NCBI GenBank assembly: GCA_030156945.1
Contig: JASGLT010000006.1
Span: 38,723 to 102,722, forward strand
From: Thermococcaceae archaeon
GTDB lineage: Archaea; Methanobacteriota_B; Thermococci; Thermococcales; Thermococcaceae
Direction of reading: 5' to 3'
DNA length: 64,000 bases
The notes under the pieces are model-generated. The model saw nothing but the letters and a program-made list of their open reading frames with translations, had not been told where the DNA came from and ran no database searches. Numbering within the stretch: position 1 is the first letter of the stretch; each line of letters begins with the position of its first letter. Positions 26,394 to 35,058 of the stretch are shown piece after piece. Made by a program: the position numbers and the translations under genes.

Positions 26394-26409
26394 GGAAAGC
26401 TTTAAAACC
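26394..26409 (+). promoter_or_regulatory. BRE/TATA promoter of the glycerol-3-phosphate dehydrogenase operon
   Basis: GGAAAGCTTTAAAACC combines a purine-rich BRE (GGAAAG) with CTTTAAAAC, centred 44 bp before the ATG at 26448. A GGAGGTGCGAGC ribosome binding site precedes the start. This suggests that the three dehydrogenase genes are transcribed independently of glpK. Confidence 0.55.
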
Positions 26410-26447
26410 TGAAAATTCGTTCCTCCTTTTAGTTTGGAGGTGCGAGC

Positions 26448-27938
26448 ATGAAGACCAGGGTGGCCATCATCGGTGCTGGAATAAGCGGCGCTAGCATAGC
26501 GCGCGTTCTGAGCAAATATGAGAACCTGGAGGTTCATCTAATAGAGAAAGCTCCCGATGTGGGCTGGGGAGTCAGCAAGGCAAACACAGCCCTCATACAC
26601 GGTGGCTACGATGATGACCCTGAGAAGTATCCGATGAGGGCAAAGCTCTGCATCAGGGGAAACCGTCTCTGGCACCAGTGGGTTAAGGAGCTTCAGATTC
26701 CCCACGTGTGGAACGGCGCTCTGATAGTGGCAACCAAAGAGGAAGACTTCGACGAGCTCGAGAAGCTTTTGGAGCGCGGTCATAAAAACGGCGTCCCCGA
26801 GATGAGGATTATCGATAGGGACGAGCTCTTCCACCTTGAGCCGGGCCTCACGAGGGAGGCAATAGGCGCCCTTTGGGTGCCGATAGTTGGCCAAATCGGC
26901 CCGATTCCAGCTGTTATAGCTCTCGTCGAGAACGCCGTGGCAAACGGCGTCAAAACCCACCTTGAGACAGAGGTTAGGGGCATAAAAGTCGAGAACGGCG
27001 AGGTTAGGGGCGTCGAGACCAACAACGGCTTCATCGAGGCGGACATCGTCATTAACGCCGCAGGCCTCTACGCCGATGAGGTTGCCAGAATGGCCGGAAT
27101 AGACTACTTCGAGATACATCCGAGAAAGGGTGAGTACTACCTCTTTGACGATGATGTTCCAGGCCCGGGGAGGGTTCTCTTCCCGACACCGACTCCCATA
27201 AGCAAGGGTATCGTTGTTACCACGGAGATAAGCGGCCACCTAATGATAGGGCCGAACGCGCAGGACCTTCCGCCCGAGGAGAAGGACAACCTCGCCACGA
27301 CGGAGGAAGGGTTAAGGGAAGTATGGGAAGGTGCTAAAAAGCTCTGGCCGAACCTTCCACCGAAGAGCAGGGTGATAAGGACCTTCGCCGGCCTGAGGCC
27401 CGAGCCGACGGGTGGGGACTTCATAATCAAGGCCGAGGAAGAGGTCTGGGGCTTCATAAACGTCGCTGGAATACGTTCTCCAGGTTTAACTAGCGCTCCC
27501 GCCATAGCATATGAGGTTGCGGAGATCATCCAGCGCGACCTCGGAATTAATCTCGTGGAGAAGGAAAAGTGGAACCCGTACAGGAAGGAGATAACGCACT
27601 TCTTCATGCTCCCGCCGGAGAAGGCGAACGAGCTGATAAAGAAGAATCCTGCCTACGGAAAGATAGTCTGCAGGTGCAACCACGTGAGCGAGGGCGACAT
27701 TCTTGAGGCCATCGAGAGGATGAAGTTCATAGGAGTTAAGACCCCGAGCGTCGATTCCGTCAAGTTCAGGACGAAATCAACCACCGGAACCTGCCAGGGA
27801 AGCTTCTGCAGGCCAAAGATCGTCCAGCTTCTGGCCAAAGAGTACGGCGTCGAGCCCTGGGAGGTAACCCTCAAGGGGAAGGGAAGCGAGATTGGAATAG
27901 GCGACGTTAAGGCCCTCCTCAGGGGGGAGGAAGCATGA
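26448..27938 (+). CDS. FAD-dependent glycerol-3-phosphate dehydrogenase with BFD [2Fe-2S] domain
   Basis: 496 residues. The N-terminus is a Rossmann dinucleotide site (VAIIGAGISGASIARVLSKYE) of the DAO/GlpA/GlpO fold; ADIVINAAGLYADEVARMAGID and RTFAGLRPEPTGGDFII are typical. The C-terminal ~100 residues are a BFD-like domain with four cysteines (VCRCNHVSEGDI ... GTCQGSFCRP) that should bind [2Fe-2S]. It oxidises glycerol-3-phosphate to DHAP. It lacks membrane segments, and electrons probably pass to the next gene product. The stop overlaps the next start. Confidence 0.92.
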   Translation: MKTRVAIIGAGISGASIARVLSKYENLEVHLIEKAPDVGWGVSKANTALIHGGYDDDPEKYPMRAKLCIRGNRLWHQWVKELQIPHVWNGALIVATKEEDFDELEKLLERGHKNGVPEMRIIDRDELFHLEPGLTREAIGALWVPIVGQIGPIPAVIALVENAVANGVKTHLETEVRGIKVENGEVRGVETNNGFIEADIVINAAGLYADEVARMAGIDYFEIHPRKGEYYLFDDDVPGPGRVLFPTPTPISKGIVVTTEISGHLMIGPNAQDLPPEEKDNLATTEEGLREVWEGAKKLWPNLPPKSRVIRTFAGLRPEPTGGDFIIKAEEEVWGFINVAGIRSPGLTSAPAIAYEVAEIIQRDLGINLVEKEKWNPYRKEITHFFMLPPEKANELIKKNPAYGKIVCRCNHVSEGDILEAIERMKFIGVKTPSVDSVKFRTKSTTGTCQGSFCRPKIVQLLAKEYGVEPWEVTLKGKGSEIGIGDVKALLRGEEA

Positions 27939-29200
27939 TGGAGCCGATGCCCCAGATATCGATGCTCTCCTACGACGTCGTTGTCATTGGCGGTGGTCCA
28001 GCTGGAATGGCTGCCGCTGTAAAGGCCAAGGAGCTTGGGCTCAACGTACTCCTCCTCGATGAGAACGATTATTTAGGCGGAATCCTCCCGCAGTGCATAC
28101 ATCCGGGCTTCGGCCTCCACTACTTCAAGGAGGAGCTTACAGGCCCGGAGTTCGCATCGAGACTTGCGAAGCGTCTTGTAGAGCTCGGAGTTGAGTACAG
28201 GACAGCCGCGAGGGTGCTGGAGATAAAGAACTACTCCGACCTTGAGAAAGTGGTGATATTCACCTCGCCCGCCGGAGTTTATCAGGTCTGGACGAAGGCT
28301 ATAATTTACGCGGCGGGGGCGAGGGAAAGGCACGCCTTTGAGATTGGCATAGTCGGAGACCGTGTCGCTGGAATCTACACGGCTGGAGAGGCACAAACCC
28401 TCATGGACATCTATGGAATATTGCCGGGCAAAGAGGTCGTCATCGTCGGTTCGGGCGACGTGGGGTTAATAATGGCGCGCAGGTTCGCCCTTGAGGGCGC
28501 GAAGGTCAAAGCTGTGATCGAGCTCATGCCCTATCCTGGCGGTCTTGCGAGGAACGTCATGATACTGAGGGACTTCAACATCCCGCTTTACCTGAGCCAC
28601 AAGGTCGTTGAAGTCCGCGGGAGGGGCAGGGTTCAGAGGGTCAAGGTAGTTAGGGTGGACGAGAACCTCAACGAAACGGGCGAGGAGTTCTGGATTGAAG
28701 CTGACACGCTCGTCATTTCAGCGGGCTTAATCCCGAGCGTCAAGAAGCTCAAGAAGATCGGCGTCGAGATAGACCCGGCTACAGGAGGACCTGTTGTGAA
28801 CGACAGGCTTGAGACGAGCGTGCCGGGGATTTTCGTTGCTGGAAACTCCCTCCTCATAAACGACCTCGTGGATTACGTGGCCGAACAGGGTGAGTTAGCC
28901 GCTGAGAGCGCAAAGGAGTTCATTGAGAAGGGAGGAATAGAGAGCAGGAAGTGGGTGAAAGTTAGGAAGGGCCAGAACGTTCGCTTAATCGCTCCACACT
29001 ACCTGAGCGGCGACCGCGACGTTTACCTTTACCTACGCGTCGCCAGGCCTATGGAGAACGTTGAGCTAAGGATTCCCGAGATTGGAAAGAAGCTCAGACT
29101 CCCGGTTGTTAAACCCGCCGAGATGATACGGCTGAAGCTGAGAGCAGAGGAGATTCAGAAAGCCAGCGAAAAGCTCACAGTTGAGGTGGTGAGAGCATGA
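27935..29200 (+). CDS. FAD/NAD(P)-binding oxidoreductase, glycerol-3-phosphate dehydrogenase partner
   Basis: 421 residues with two dinucleotide-binding motifs: VVVIGGGPAGMAAAVKAKELG near residue 12 and EVVIVGSGDVGLIMARRFALEG near residue 165, plus ETSVPGIFVAGNSLLINDLVDYVAEQG with the FAD-contact GxFxAGN. It belongs to the class I pyridine-nucleotide disulfide oxidoreductase superfamily, like NADH oxidases or opine-oxidase alpha subunits, without an obvious redox-active CxxxxC. Sandwiched between the BFD dehydrogenase and DUF1667, it probably carries electrons between glycerol-3-phosphate and NAD(P) or another acceptor. ATG at 27935 overlaps the upstream stop. Confidence 0.85.
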   Translation: MMEPMPQISMLSYDVVVIGGGPAGMAAAVKAKELGLNVLLLDENDYLGGILPQCIHPGFGLHYFKEELTGPEFASRLAKRLVELGVEYRTAARVLEIKNYSDLEKVVIFTSPAGVYQVWTKAIIYAAGARERHAFEIGIVGDRVAGIYTAGEAQTLMDIYGILPGKEVVIVGSGDVGLIMARRFALEGAKVKAVIELMPYPGGLARNVMILRDFNIPLYLSHKVVEVRGRGRVQRVKVVRVDENLNETGEEFWIEADTLVISAGLIPSVKKLKKIGVEIDPATGGPVVNDRLETSVPGIFVAGNSLLINDLVDYVAEQGELAAESAKEFIEKGGIESRKWVKVRKGQNVRLIAPHYLSGDRDVYLYLRVARPMENVELRIPEIGKKLRLPVVKPAEMIRLKLRAEEIQKASEKLTVEVVRA

Positions 29201-29541
29201 TATACCGCTTCACATGTATTGTCTGTCCCCTTGGGTGCTCGATAGAGGTGGAAATGGAGAACGGAGAGGTCCTGGGCGTTACCGGCCACACCTGCCCGCG
29301 CGGAATGGAATGGGCGATAGAAGAGGTCACCAATCCAAGGAGAGTCGTTATGAGCGTTGTCCCAGTTGAGGGCGGTGCCCTCCCAACGGTGAGCGTCAAG
29401 ACAGCCGAGCCAGTTCCAAAGGAAAAGATACCGGAGCTGATGAAGTTCCTGGCAAAGCTGAAGCTCAAGGCACCAGTGAACGTTGGTCAAGTGGTTGCGG
29501 AGTGGGAGGGAATAAAAATAGTGGCCACGAGGGGCGCTTAG
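29197..29541 (+). CDS. DUF1667 cysteine-rich protein
   Basis: 114 residues starting MIYRFTCIVCPLGCSIEVE, with a second cysteine site HTCPRGMEWA. The CxxCxxxC plus CP pattern suits an Fe-S cluster and is the DUF1667 hallmark. Proteins of this family are nearly always encoded after FAD-dependent glycerol-3-phosphate dehydrogenase pairs in archaea and Firmicutes, implying a third, electron-transferring subunit. It overlaps the preceding gene by 4 bp. Confidence 0.9.
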   Translation: MIYRFTCIVCPLGCSIEVEMENGEVLGVTGHTCPRGMEWAIEEVTNPRRVVMSVVPVEGGALPTVSVKTAEPVPKEKIPELMKFLAKLKLKAPVNVGQVVAEWEGIKIVATRGA

Positions 29542-29548
29542 CCCCCAA

Positions 29549-30226
29549 TTAATTCCACTGTAGGCTCTTTAGCTCATAAACCCACTGGGGAACATTGCAG
29601 CTGGAACTCAATTCTGCGGAGAGCTCGAAACTCTCGAGGACTTCCTTCCCGGAGGTTATTTGCCCCCTGATTTCAAGTTTTTTGGGGAGGTATCCCTTAT
29701 CGAATTCAACCTTTACTGAACCGGTTAAAATCGCGCCCTTTCCCAGATACGTTGTATAAAAGGTGTAGTTCCCTTCCACCCAGTTCTCGCCGCTTTTTAC
29801 TTCAGAAGAACTACTGAGTGCCCGGAATGCGAGCTTGACTGGTTCGTATCTGAGGACGTCCGATAGCTCCTCCTTGGTGAGATTTAAAACTACATCCGAA
29901 GTTCCGCCTTCTTTCTGAATCTTCTCTTTGAGGGTGTTGTTCTCTATAACAGCCCACCATTCTGCTTGGGGGTTTTTTCCGTGGAAAAAGTACGCCCCTT
30001 CAGTGTAGCCCCCTTCAACGTGGCTCTCCCTTTTTTGGCCGTTACTCACCGTGCTCAGGTTCGCCGAATATGTGTAGCATTTTAGGGAACTGAGTTTTGC
30101 AACGACATAGCCTCGGTAGTCTTCCGTCGTTTTTCCCCGCTCTCGGGGGCTGTAAGTCATGATTCCAATGATTGCAACGACCAACAATACTCCAATAATG
30201 ATTCCGGCGAGTATCTTGCCCTTCAT
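29549..30226 (-). CDS. Unknown secreted or membrane-anchored protein
   Basis: 225 residues with an N-terminal helix (ILAGIIIGVLLVVAIIGIMTY) and an ectodomain of beta-strand character containing FHGKNPQAEWWAVIENNTL, YTFYTTYLGKGAILTGSVKVEFDKGYLPKKLEI. Two cysteines (LKCYTY and SSCNVP) are far apart and could form a disulfide. The pattern is reminiscent of archaeal DUF-type outer-face lipid- or polymer-binding beta proteins, but no family is recognised. It is last in a three-gene run after prsW and the 71-aa gene; the start follows GGGGGTGGAACC. Confidence 0.6.
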   Translation of the reverse strand: MKGKILAGIIIGVLLVVAIIGIMTYSPRERGKTTEDYRGYVVAKLSSLKCYTYSANLSTVSNGQKRESHVEGGYTEGAYFFHGKNPQAEWWAVIENNTLKEKIQKEGGTSDVVLNLTKEELSDVLRYEPVKLAFRALSSSSEVKSGENWVEGNYTFYTTYLGKGAILTGSVKVEFDKGYLPKKLEIRGQITSGKEVLESFELSAELSSSCNVPQWVYELKSLQWN

Positions 30227-30237
30227 GGTTCCACCCC

Positions 30238-30453
30238 CTAACCCTCAAGTGCCGTGAACTTTTGCAGGAATATCCTGATGTCGGTTTTGAAAGGCTCCTC
30301 GCTCCTTTGAAGTTCTCCTTCGAGCATTTGAATAAAAGCTTCCTCGCTCTCAGCCTTCTTCCATAGTTTTCTCACTAGCTCCTCGAGACGGTCATAGTAT
30401 TCTACATACGGTCTGGCCTCAAAAAGGGCATCTTCAATCTTTTTGCTGCCCAT
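30238..30453 (-). CDS. Small helical protein of unknown function
   Basis: 71 residues, rich in charged residues and predicted helical throughout (VEYYDRLEELVRKLWKKAESEEAFIQML). A good ribosome binding site (CAGGAGGTGAACTGCG) and 6-bp spacing to prsW upstream make it a real gene. No cysteines, no membrane segment and no recognised family. It may be a soluble partner of PrsW or of the following membrane-anchored protein. Confidence 0.6.
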   Translation of the reverse strand: MGSKKIEDALFEARPYVEYYDRLEELVRKLWKKAESEEAFIQMLEGELQRSEEPFKTDIRIFLQKFTALEG

Positions 30454-30459
30454 CGCAGT

Positions 30460-31155
30460 TCACCTCCTGAAAAAGTAGTACCAGAACCTTTCTCTGTCCT
30501 CCTCTTCACCGAGGGTTAGGAAATAGCGGAGTATGGCCACGTTGAGCATTATGAGAAAGACGAGCATCACGTTGTATGCAGGTACCCGTGTGCTCAGGAA
30601 GGCGAAGTAGTCCCACATGAAGTGAAGGAGGATGGCGAGGGCGTAAAACTGTCCCACGGAGAAGGATTTTCCCTCCGAGAGCAGCCCGTATCCGACTCCA
30701 ACTATGGCGCTCCAGGTTGCGTGGGCGAAGGGGGTTAAGAACGCCCTTGCAATCGTTACTCCAACTCCCCATCCAAGCCCGTAGAGGAAGTTCTCGGTGG
30801 CTGCAAACCCCAGTCCGGCTGCAACGCCGTAGACAATACCGTCCATTACTCCGTCCATCTGGCGGGCTCGAAAGGGCAGGAGGATTGCAAGGGCCTTTGC
30901 AGGTTCCTCCACAATTCCTGCAACGAGGGCCACATAAAAAGCGGTGGCCGGGAGGAGGGGCTTTATTATTCCACCCAGTGTCAGAACGCCTTCAAGCACG
31001 TAGGCCACGGATACTGAGAGGGTAGCCCCAATCAGAAAGGTGGCAATGACGTATTTCTTTGGTTCGGGTTCGTAACGGTCTTTGTGGTAAAAATACCACA
31101 GGAGGGCCAGTGCCGGTGCGTAGGCGAAAAATATCAGGTAGTTGAGAGTGCTCAT
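30460..31155 (-). CDS. PrsW-family intramembrane metalloprotease
   Basis: 231 residues from ATG at 31155 (GGTGAGCGTT; the track starts at a GTG three codons upstream). About seven hydrophobic segments carry the family motifs: GIVEEPAKALAIL (EExxK), GFAATENFLYG (the second E), FAHATWSAIVGVGYG and LLHFMWDYFAF (the two metal-binding His regions). PrsW proteins belong to the CPBP-related intramembrane proteases; in Bacillus PrsW cleaves an anti-sigma factor, but in archaea the substrate is unknown. It is the first of three genes. Confidence 0.88.
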   Translation of the reverse strand: MSTLNYLIFFAYAPALALLWYFYHKDRYEPEPKKYVIATFLIGATLSVSVAYVLEGVLTLGGIIKPLLPATAFYVALVAGIVEEPAKALAILLPFRARQMDGVMDGIVYGVAAGLGFAATENFLYGLGWGVGVTIARAFLTPFAHATWSAIVGVGYGLLSEGKSFSVGQFYALAILLHFMWDYFAFLSTRVPAYNVMLVFLIMLNVAILRYFLTLGEEEDRERFWYYFFRR

Positions 31156-31201
31156 AACGCTCACCTGTATCGGGAGGGGATTTTTGCTTTAAATCTTTTT
31201 T

Positions 31202-31879
31202 CTAAATAATCTTTAAAATCTCCGACAATTTTGAGAGCCTTCCAAAGTCTAGAAGTTCTTCTTCGAGCGGAACGAGCACCCTGAAGTCTTCCTTGATGGC
31301 GTGCATGAAGGGGGAAACTACCTCCCTGAAAACGTCGTTGCCGTAGGCCCAGGGACTGAAGGCTGGCACGACTATTAACCTCTCCCCAATAAGAAAAGCC
31401 GGAGTCTTTATCGTGGCCCCGACCTCATCCCTTATCCTGATCGCCGGGTGCTCGTGCCCGATTATGAATTTCTCGCCTTCCACGAGTTTGTGCCCGTGGA
31501 CAAGCTTCCATTCCCCCACTTCGAGCTCATCAAGAACATCCACGCCAAACTTTTTTACCCATCCAACGCCAACGTCGTGATTCCCTTTTATGAGAACGAT
31601 TTCATTAACAAGAGGGTTTATGTTTTCGAAAAACGCCCTGAGCTCCTCCCTCTCCCGCCATTCCGGGATAAAAGAGTGCTTGAGATCCCCGTTTATAATC
31701 AGCCTTTTTGGTTTTTCCTTCTCAATGAGGTTCTTCAGGCTTTCAACAACTTCTTGAAATACTCTCGGAAGGTAGAACCCCTCCCTGGCCATGCTTATCT
31801 CGTAACCCAGGTGGAGGTCGGCTATTATCAGGTTTTTTCCCAATTTGAGGGCCTTTTCTGGGAGGGGAATGGGCTTCAT
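31202..31879 (-). CDS. Metallophosphoesterase (calcineurin-like)
   Basis: 225 residues with all the metallophosphoesterase motifs: IIADLHLGYE (DxH), LIINGDLKHSF (GD), VLIKGNHDVGVG (GNHD) and KLVHGHKLVEG ... IIGHEHPAIRI (GHxH). It matches the archaeal SbcD-like, single-domain group (COG1407) often found beside helicases. The product is cytoplasmic, binds two metal ions and probably hydrolyses phosphodiesters; substrate unknown. No partner gene is adjacent. Confidence 0.87.
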   Translation of the reverse strand: MKPIPLPEKALKLGKNLIIADLHLGYEISMAREGFYLPRVFQEVVESLKNLIEKEKPKRLIINGDLKHSFIPEWREREELRAFFENINPLVNEIVLIKGNHDVGVGWVKKFGVDVLDELEVGEWKLVHGHKLVEGEKFIIGHEHPAIRIRDEVGATIKTPAFLIGERLIVVPAFSPWAYGNDVFREVVSPFMHAIKEDFRVLVPLEEELLDFGRLSKLSEILKII

Positions 31880-32009
31880 GTTAGGGGCTTGGAGTTTCCG
31901 CTTTTAAACTTTGTTAGGATGTCCTAACTATCATCCGGACAAAACGTGAAATCGTTGGAGAAAATGAATAGGGTTGCAGCTATTTGGCACCTGATCTTGG
32001 GGGCTCCCT

Positions 32010-32681
32010 TTACCTCTCGAACTTAACCCTCTTTATAACATCGAAAATGCTCCACAGGTCTCTAATTACATGCAGATGTGGAATTAGGGCCAGAAGCTCT
32101 CTGTTTTTTTCCACGAACTTTGCGGTGGGAGGGAAGTAGTACCACACGTACTCGGTGTTCTCGTCCCCGTGCCCTATGAAGCGCCAGGGTTTGTCGTCCA
32201 CCCATACGAAAACTTCGTTTCCATACTTCCTTCGGACAAGCTGAAAGGCTTCGTCAATAGTCATCTCTCTTCCGAAAACGATAATATCGTCGAAAAGCTC
32301 ATACAACCCGCTGATCTTGAGCCTTCTGACTTTCATCCCGTCTATGAAGTCTTCTGCCGAAAACGAGATGACCAAGTGTCCTTCCTCTTTTAACTTTTTC
32401 AGCAGCTCTGGGGCGTCGTCCAAGGGTTTTGTGAGCCGAGCCCTTTCTTCAAACCACGTCTCCATGAACTTAGTCCTGAGGAAAAAGGGTGGTCTTGACT
32501 TTTTCTTGTGCTTCCCAAAAGTCGGTCTCTCGAAGTACATCTCCAATTTTGCAAGGAGTTTTGCCCATGCACTTTTGAACAGAAGCCACCGGAAGTGCTT
32601 CTCGAGGGCCCTCCTGAAGGCTTCCTCAATGACCGAATAGCTGTCCACGAGTGTTCCGTCGAAGTCGAAAGCCACTATCAT
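32010..32681 (-). CDS. HAD-family hydrolase
   Basis: 223 residues from ATG at 32681, after ACGGAGGTAGAGGGC; the track adds 22 residues. HAD motif I is VAFDFDGTLVDSY, motif II is VISFSAEDF, and the motif III/IV region is VFVWVDDKPWRF. A cap domain rich in aromatic and basic residues lies between I and II (KHKKKSRPPFFLRTKFMETWF). It is a probable phosphatase of unknown substrate. It follows alaX in the same direction with a gap of about 50 bp. Confidence 0.82.
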   Translation of the reverse strand: MIVAFDFDGTLVDSYSVIEEAFRRALEKHFRWLLFKSAWAKLLAKLEMYFERPTFGKHKKKSRPPFFLRTKFMETWFEERARLTKPLDDAPELLKKLKEEGHLVISFSAEDFIDGMKVRRLKISGLYELFDDIIVFGREMTIDEAFQLVRRKYGNEVFVWVDDKPWRFIGHGDENTEYVWYYFPPTAKFVEKNRELLALIPHLHVIRDLWSIFDVIKRVKFER

Positions 32682-32731
32682 GCCCTCTACCTCCGTTTGT
32701 TTGGCAAAAGGTGGCCGCTTCTGGGAAGGGC

Positions 32732-33379
32732 TCAGTCCTCCAGCCACAGCTCGAGCCTCTGCTTGCCCTTCCCAAGGCTGGAGCGCTTGAGCTTCTTGAG
32801 ATGACCTATCTCCTTTATGTCTCTAACGTGCGTTCCTCCGCAAGGAATGATCTCAAAGTCCCTTATCCGGGTCAGCCTGGTTTCCCCTTCCCACCATATC
32901 TTCATCTCGCCGCCCTCGTCGACGTAGCGGTTGAAGAGCTCGATTATCTTCTCCTTGTACTGGTTGACGTTCTCGGGGTACTCTAGGTCATACCTGCCCT
33001 TCTCATAGCTCATCCCGCTCCCGTAGGGCTTCCACTTGCCCTGTCCAAGGACTTCGTTGAGCACGTGGTCGAGCAGGTGCATCGCGCTGTGTATCCTCAT
33101 CAGCTTGTAGCGGTAGTCCCAGTCTATCTTCAGCTCAACCTCGTCTCCAACCTTGAACTTCTCCGGCTCTGCAACGACGTGCCAGACGTTGCCTTCCTCG
33201 TCCTTGTAAACATCAAGAACTTCAACGCCGTTTATCACCCCCCTGTCGTGGGGCTGGCCGCCTCCATTCGGGTAGAATATCGTCTGGTCGAGAAGGAGTG
33301 CGTTGTCTCTTATTTCCAGAACCTTCGCCTTGGCTTCCTTCAAATAGGCGTCTTCGTAATAGAGTTTCCTCGTGGCCAT
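32732..33379 (-). CDS. alaX: Alanyl-tRNA editing protein AlaX
   Basis: 215 residues, MATRKLYYEDAYLKEA, the size of the longer AlaX (AlaX-M type) proteins. It resembles the AlaRS editing domain: QTIFYPNGGGQPHDRG, IHSAMHLLDHVL with the HxxxH zinc ligands, and PCGGTHVRDIKEIG with the CxxxH ligands. It deacylates mischarged Ser-tRNA(Ala), and Gly-tRNA(Ala) in some members. ATG at 33379 is preferred because GGTGATGAGA precedes it; the track start is nine or more residues upstream. Confidence 0.94.
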   Translation of the reverse strand: MATRKLYYEDAYLKEAKAKVLEIRDNALLLDQTIFYPNGGGQPHDRGVINGVEVLDVYKDEEGNVWHVVAEPEKFKVGDEVELKIDWDYRYKLMRIHSAMHLLDHVLNEVLGQGKWKPYGSGMSYEKGRYDLEYPENVNQYKEKIIELFNRYVDEGGEMKIWWEGETRLTRIRDFEIIPCGGTHVRDIKEIGHLKKLKRSSLGKGKQRLELWLED

Positions 33380-33455
33380 TCTCATCACCAGCGGAAAATA
33401 AGCTGTCGCCATTTAAATGGGTATCGAAAGAGAAAAGAAAATCCGGAAACGGAAC

Positions 33456-34853
33456 TCACTTCCTCCTCCTGAGGAGGAGCGGTACTATTGCCAGGCCCAG
33501 AAGGAGGGCGGGCCCACAGGTGCCCGTTTTCTCTTCCCCCACGGTGTATTTGACTTCAGCTTTTGGAGGGAGCTTCTCCATCATGGCGAAGTAGTCCTTG
33601 GCCAGCATTCCGTACCTTATGTATGCGCTGCTCTCGATGGTCACCTCATTTTCGCTAACTTTCGTGACCTTCATTGTTATCCGGCTCCCGTTGGCTTCCA
33701 CGTCAATGTCCTCTGGAAGCTGGGTGAATTCTGAGTGCTGGGGCAGTGTAATCCTGATGACAACTGTCTGGTTTATTCCTCCGTTTAGTCTTCCCTGGAG
33801 GGAAATGTTGCTGAGTCCCAAGGAGGGGTCGTGAGTGTATGTATTGTTTAGGGCCTGAGTGTAGTTTGTGAGAACCCAGTGGAGGCGTATTTTCAGGGGT
33901 CCCGGCGAGTTAAGATTTTCAAAGGTTATGTTCCAGTCTCTGACCTCTATCCCCTGCTCCTGGAAGGTTTGAAGGTAGCTCTGGTGCATTGATTCGATAA
34001 TGGTGTCTTCACCCTGGTAGGCAACCATGAGTTTGAGGTAGTTAACGTAGTCTTCCGGGGTTATGTACTCGTTTAGCGTGTCAATCACGGTCTCGTCTTT
34101 GCCGACGGTAATGTTGGTCTCTGTTCTTGAACCCCAAATTGAGTAGTTTCCTTCGGGCCCGGGTTTGCCTTTGTATTGGATAACGAAAGGTTGGAACTCT
34201 CCGTAAAGTTTCTGGAGGTCCTCTTTTGTAATTCCCTCGTCGAAGTGCATGTGAACATTAACGTGTATTTCATTTCCGCTAACATCGACTTTCAAGGATA
34301 TGGAGCTCTTTCCCGATTCCATGGAGTAGCTTGAAGGCACGTTCAGGATTTCAGCACCTTCCGGAAGGATTATGGAGTAATAGTCCTCAAAATCGAAAGT
34401 CTGGTTCAGGGACGTGACGTCTACCTGTGAAAGCTGGGACACACGCAAAACATCCAGCGTGATCTCCCAGACTCCGTCATAGGAGTAGTATTTTGCAAAG
34501 TTCAAGACTTTCCCGGTTATCTCCGTGATAAGGGGGCCATCGGAGTCGTAACCTTTAACGGTGCCCGAGGCGTTTACCAGGTTCATTCCAAGCTGCGAGA
34601 AGGTCTTTATCCTCTGGTTGACCATCATATTCGTCGCGTTATCAATTCCTATCTCTGAGAGACTTTCTTTCGTGCTGTTCAGAAGATCAGGGGGTCCGTA
34701 AAGGGCCGTGGTGAACTTTAGATCTGCCGAACCGTCCCAGTGGACGATGTATTCCTGCTCTACCTTTTCGGAGTATGTTCCAGCACCGAAATTTGGCACT
34801 GCCAGAGTTCCGAGCATCAGAACAGCCAATAACAAAACAACAGCTTTCTTCAT
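33456..34853 (-). CDS. CGP-CTERM sorted surface protein of unknown function
   Basis: 465 residues with a signal peptide ([24 protein letters not shown]) and the C-terminal sorting signal GTCGPALLLGLAIVPLLLRRRK. CGP-CTERM is a Thermococcales-specific tripartite signal (Cys-Gly-Pro, hydrophobic helix, basic tail) thought to lead to processing and lipid attachment. The ectodomain is beta-rich with many N-x-S/T sequons and no domain I recognise. ATG at 34853 follows GGAGGAAATTCTA. Confidence 0.8.
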   Translation of the reverse strand: MKKAVVLLLAVLMLGTLAVPNFGAGTYSEKVEQEYIVHWDGSADLKFTTALYGPPDLLNSTKESLSEIGIDNATNMMVNQRIKTFSQLGMNLVNASGTVKGYDSDGPLITEITGKVLNFAKYYSYDGVWEITLDVLRVSQLSQVDVTSLNQTFDFEDYYSIILPEGAEILNVPSSYSMESGKSSISLKVDVSGNEIHVNVHMHFDEGITKEDLQKLYGEFQPFVIQYKGKPGPEGNYSIWGSRTETNITVGKDETVIDTLNEYITPEDYVNYLKLMVAYQGEDTIIESMHQSYLQTFQEQGIEVRDWNITFENLNSPGPLKIRLHWVLTNYTQALNNTYTHDPSLGLSNISLQGRLNGGINQTVVIRITLPQHSEFTQLPEDIDVEANGSRITMKVTKVSENEVTIESSAYIRYGMLAKDYFAMMEKLPPKAEVKYTVGEEKTGTCGPALLLGLAIVPLLLRRRK

Positions 34854-35058
34854 TAGAATTTCCTCCATCCATTCACTGATAGTGAGGAGTCAGTTAGGTA
34901 TTTAACCTTTTTCATCGGTTGAAGCTCTTGCCGGTTACCAGCGTGAGATTAAGATTCTAACGTGTATGCACTTGATTAGCCCACACAAATACAAGCGGTG
35001 AATGTTTAGGGCATCAAAAGTAAAGAGCAAAGAATAAGGGTAATGCAAATAAGGGTCA

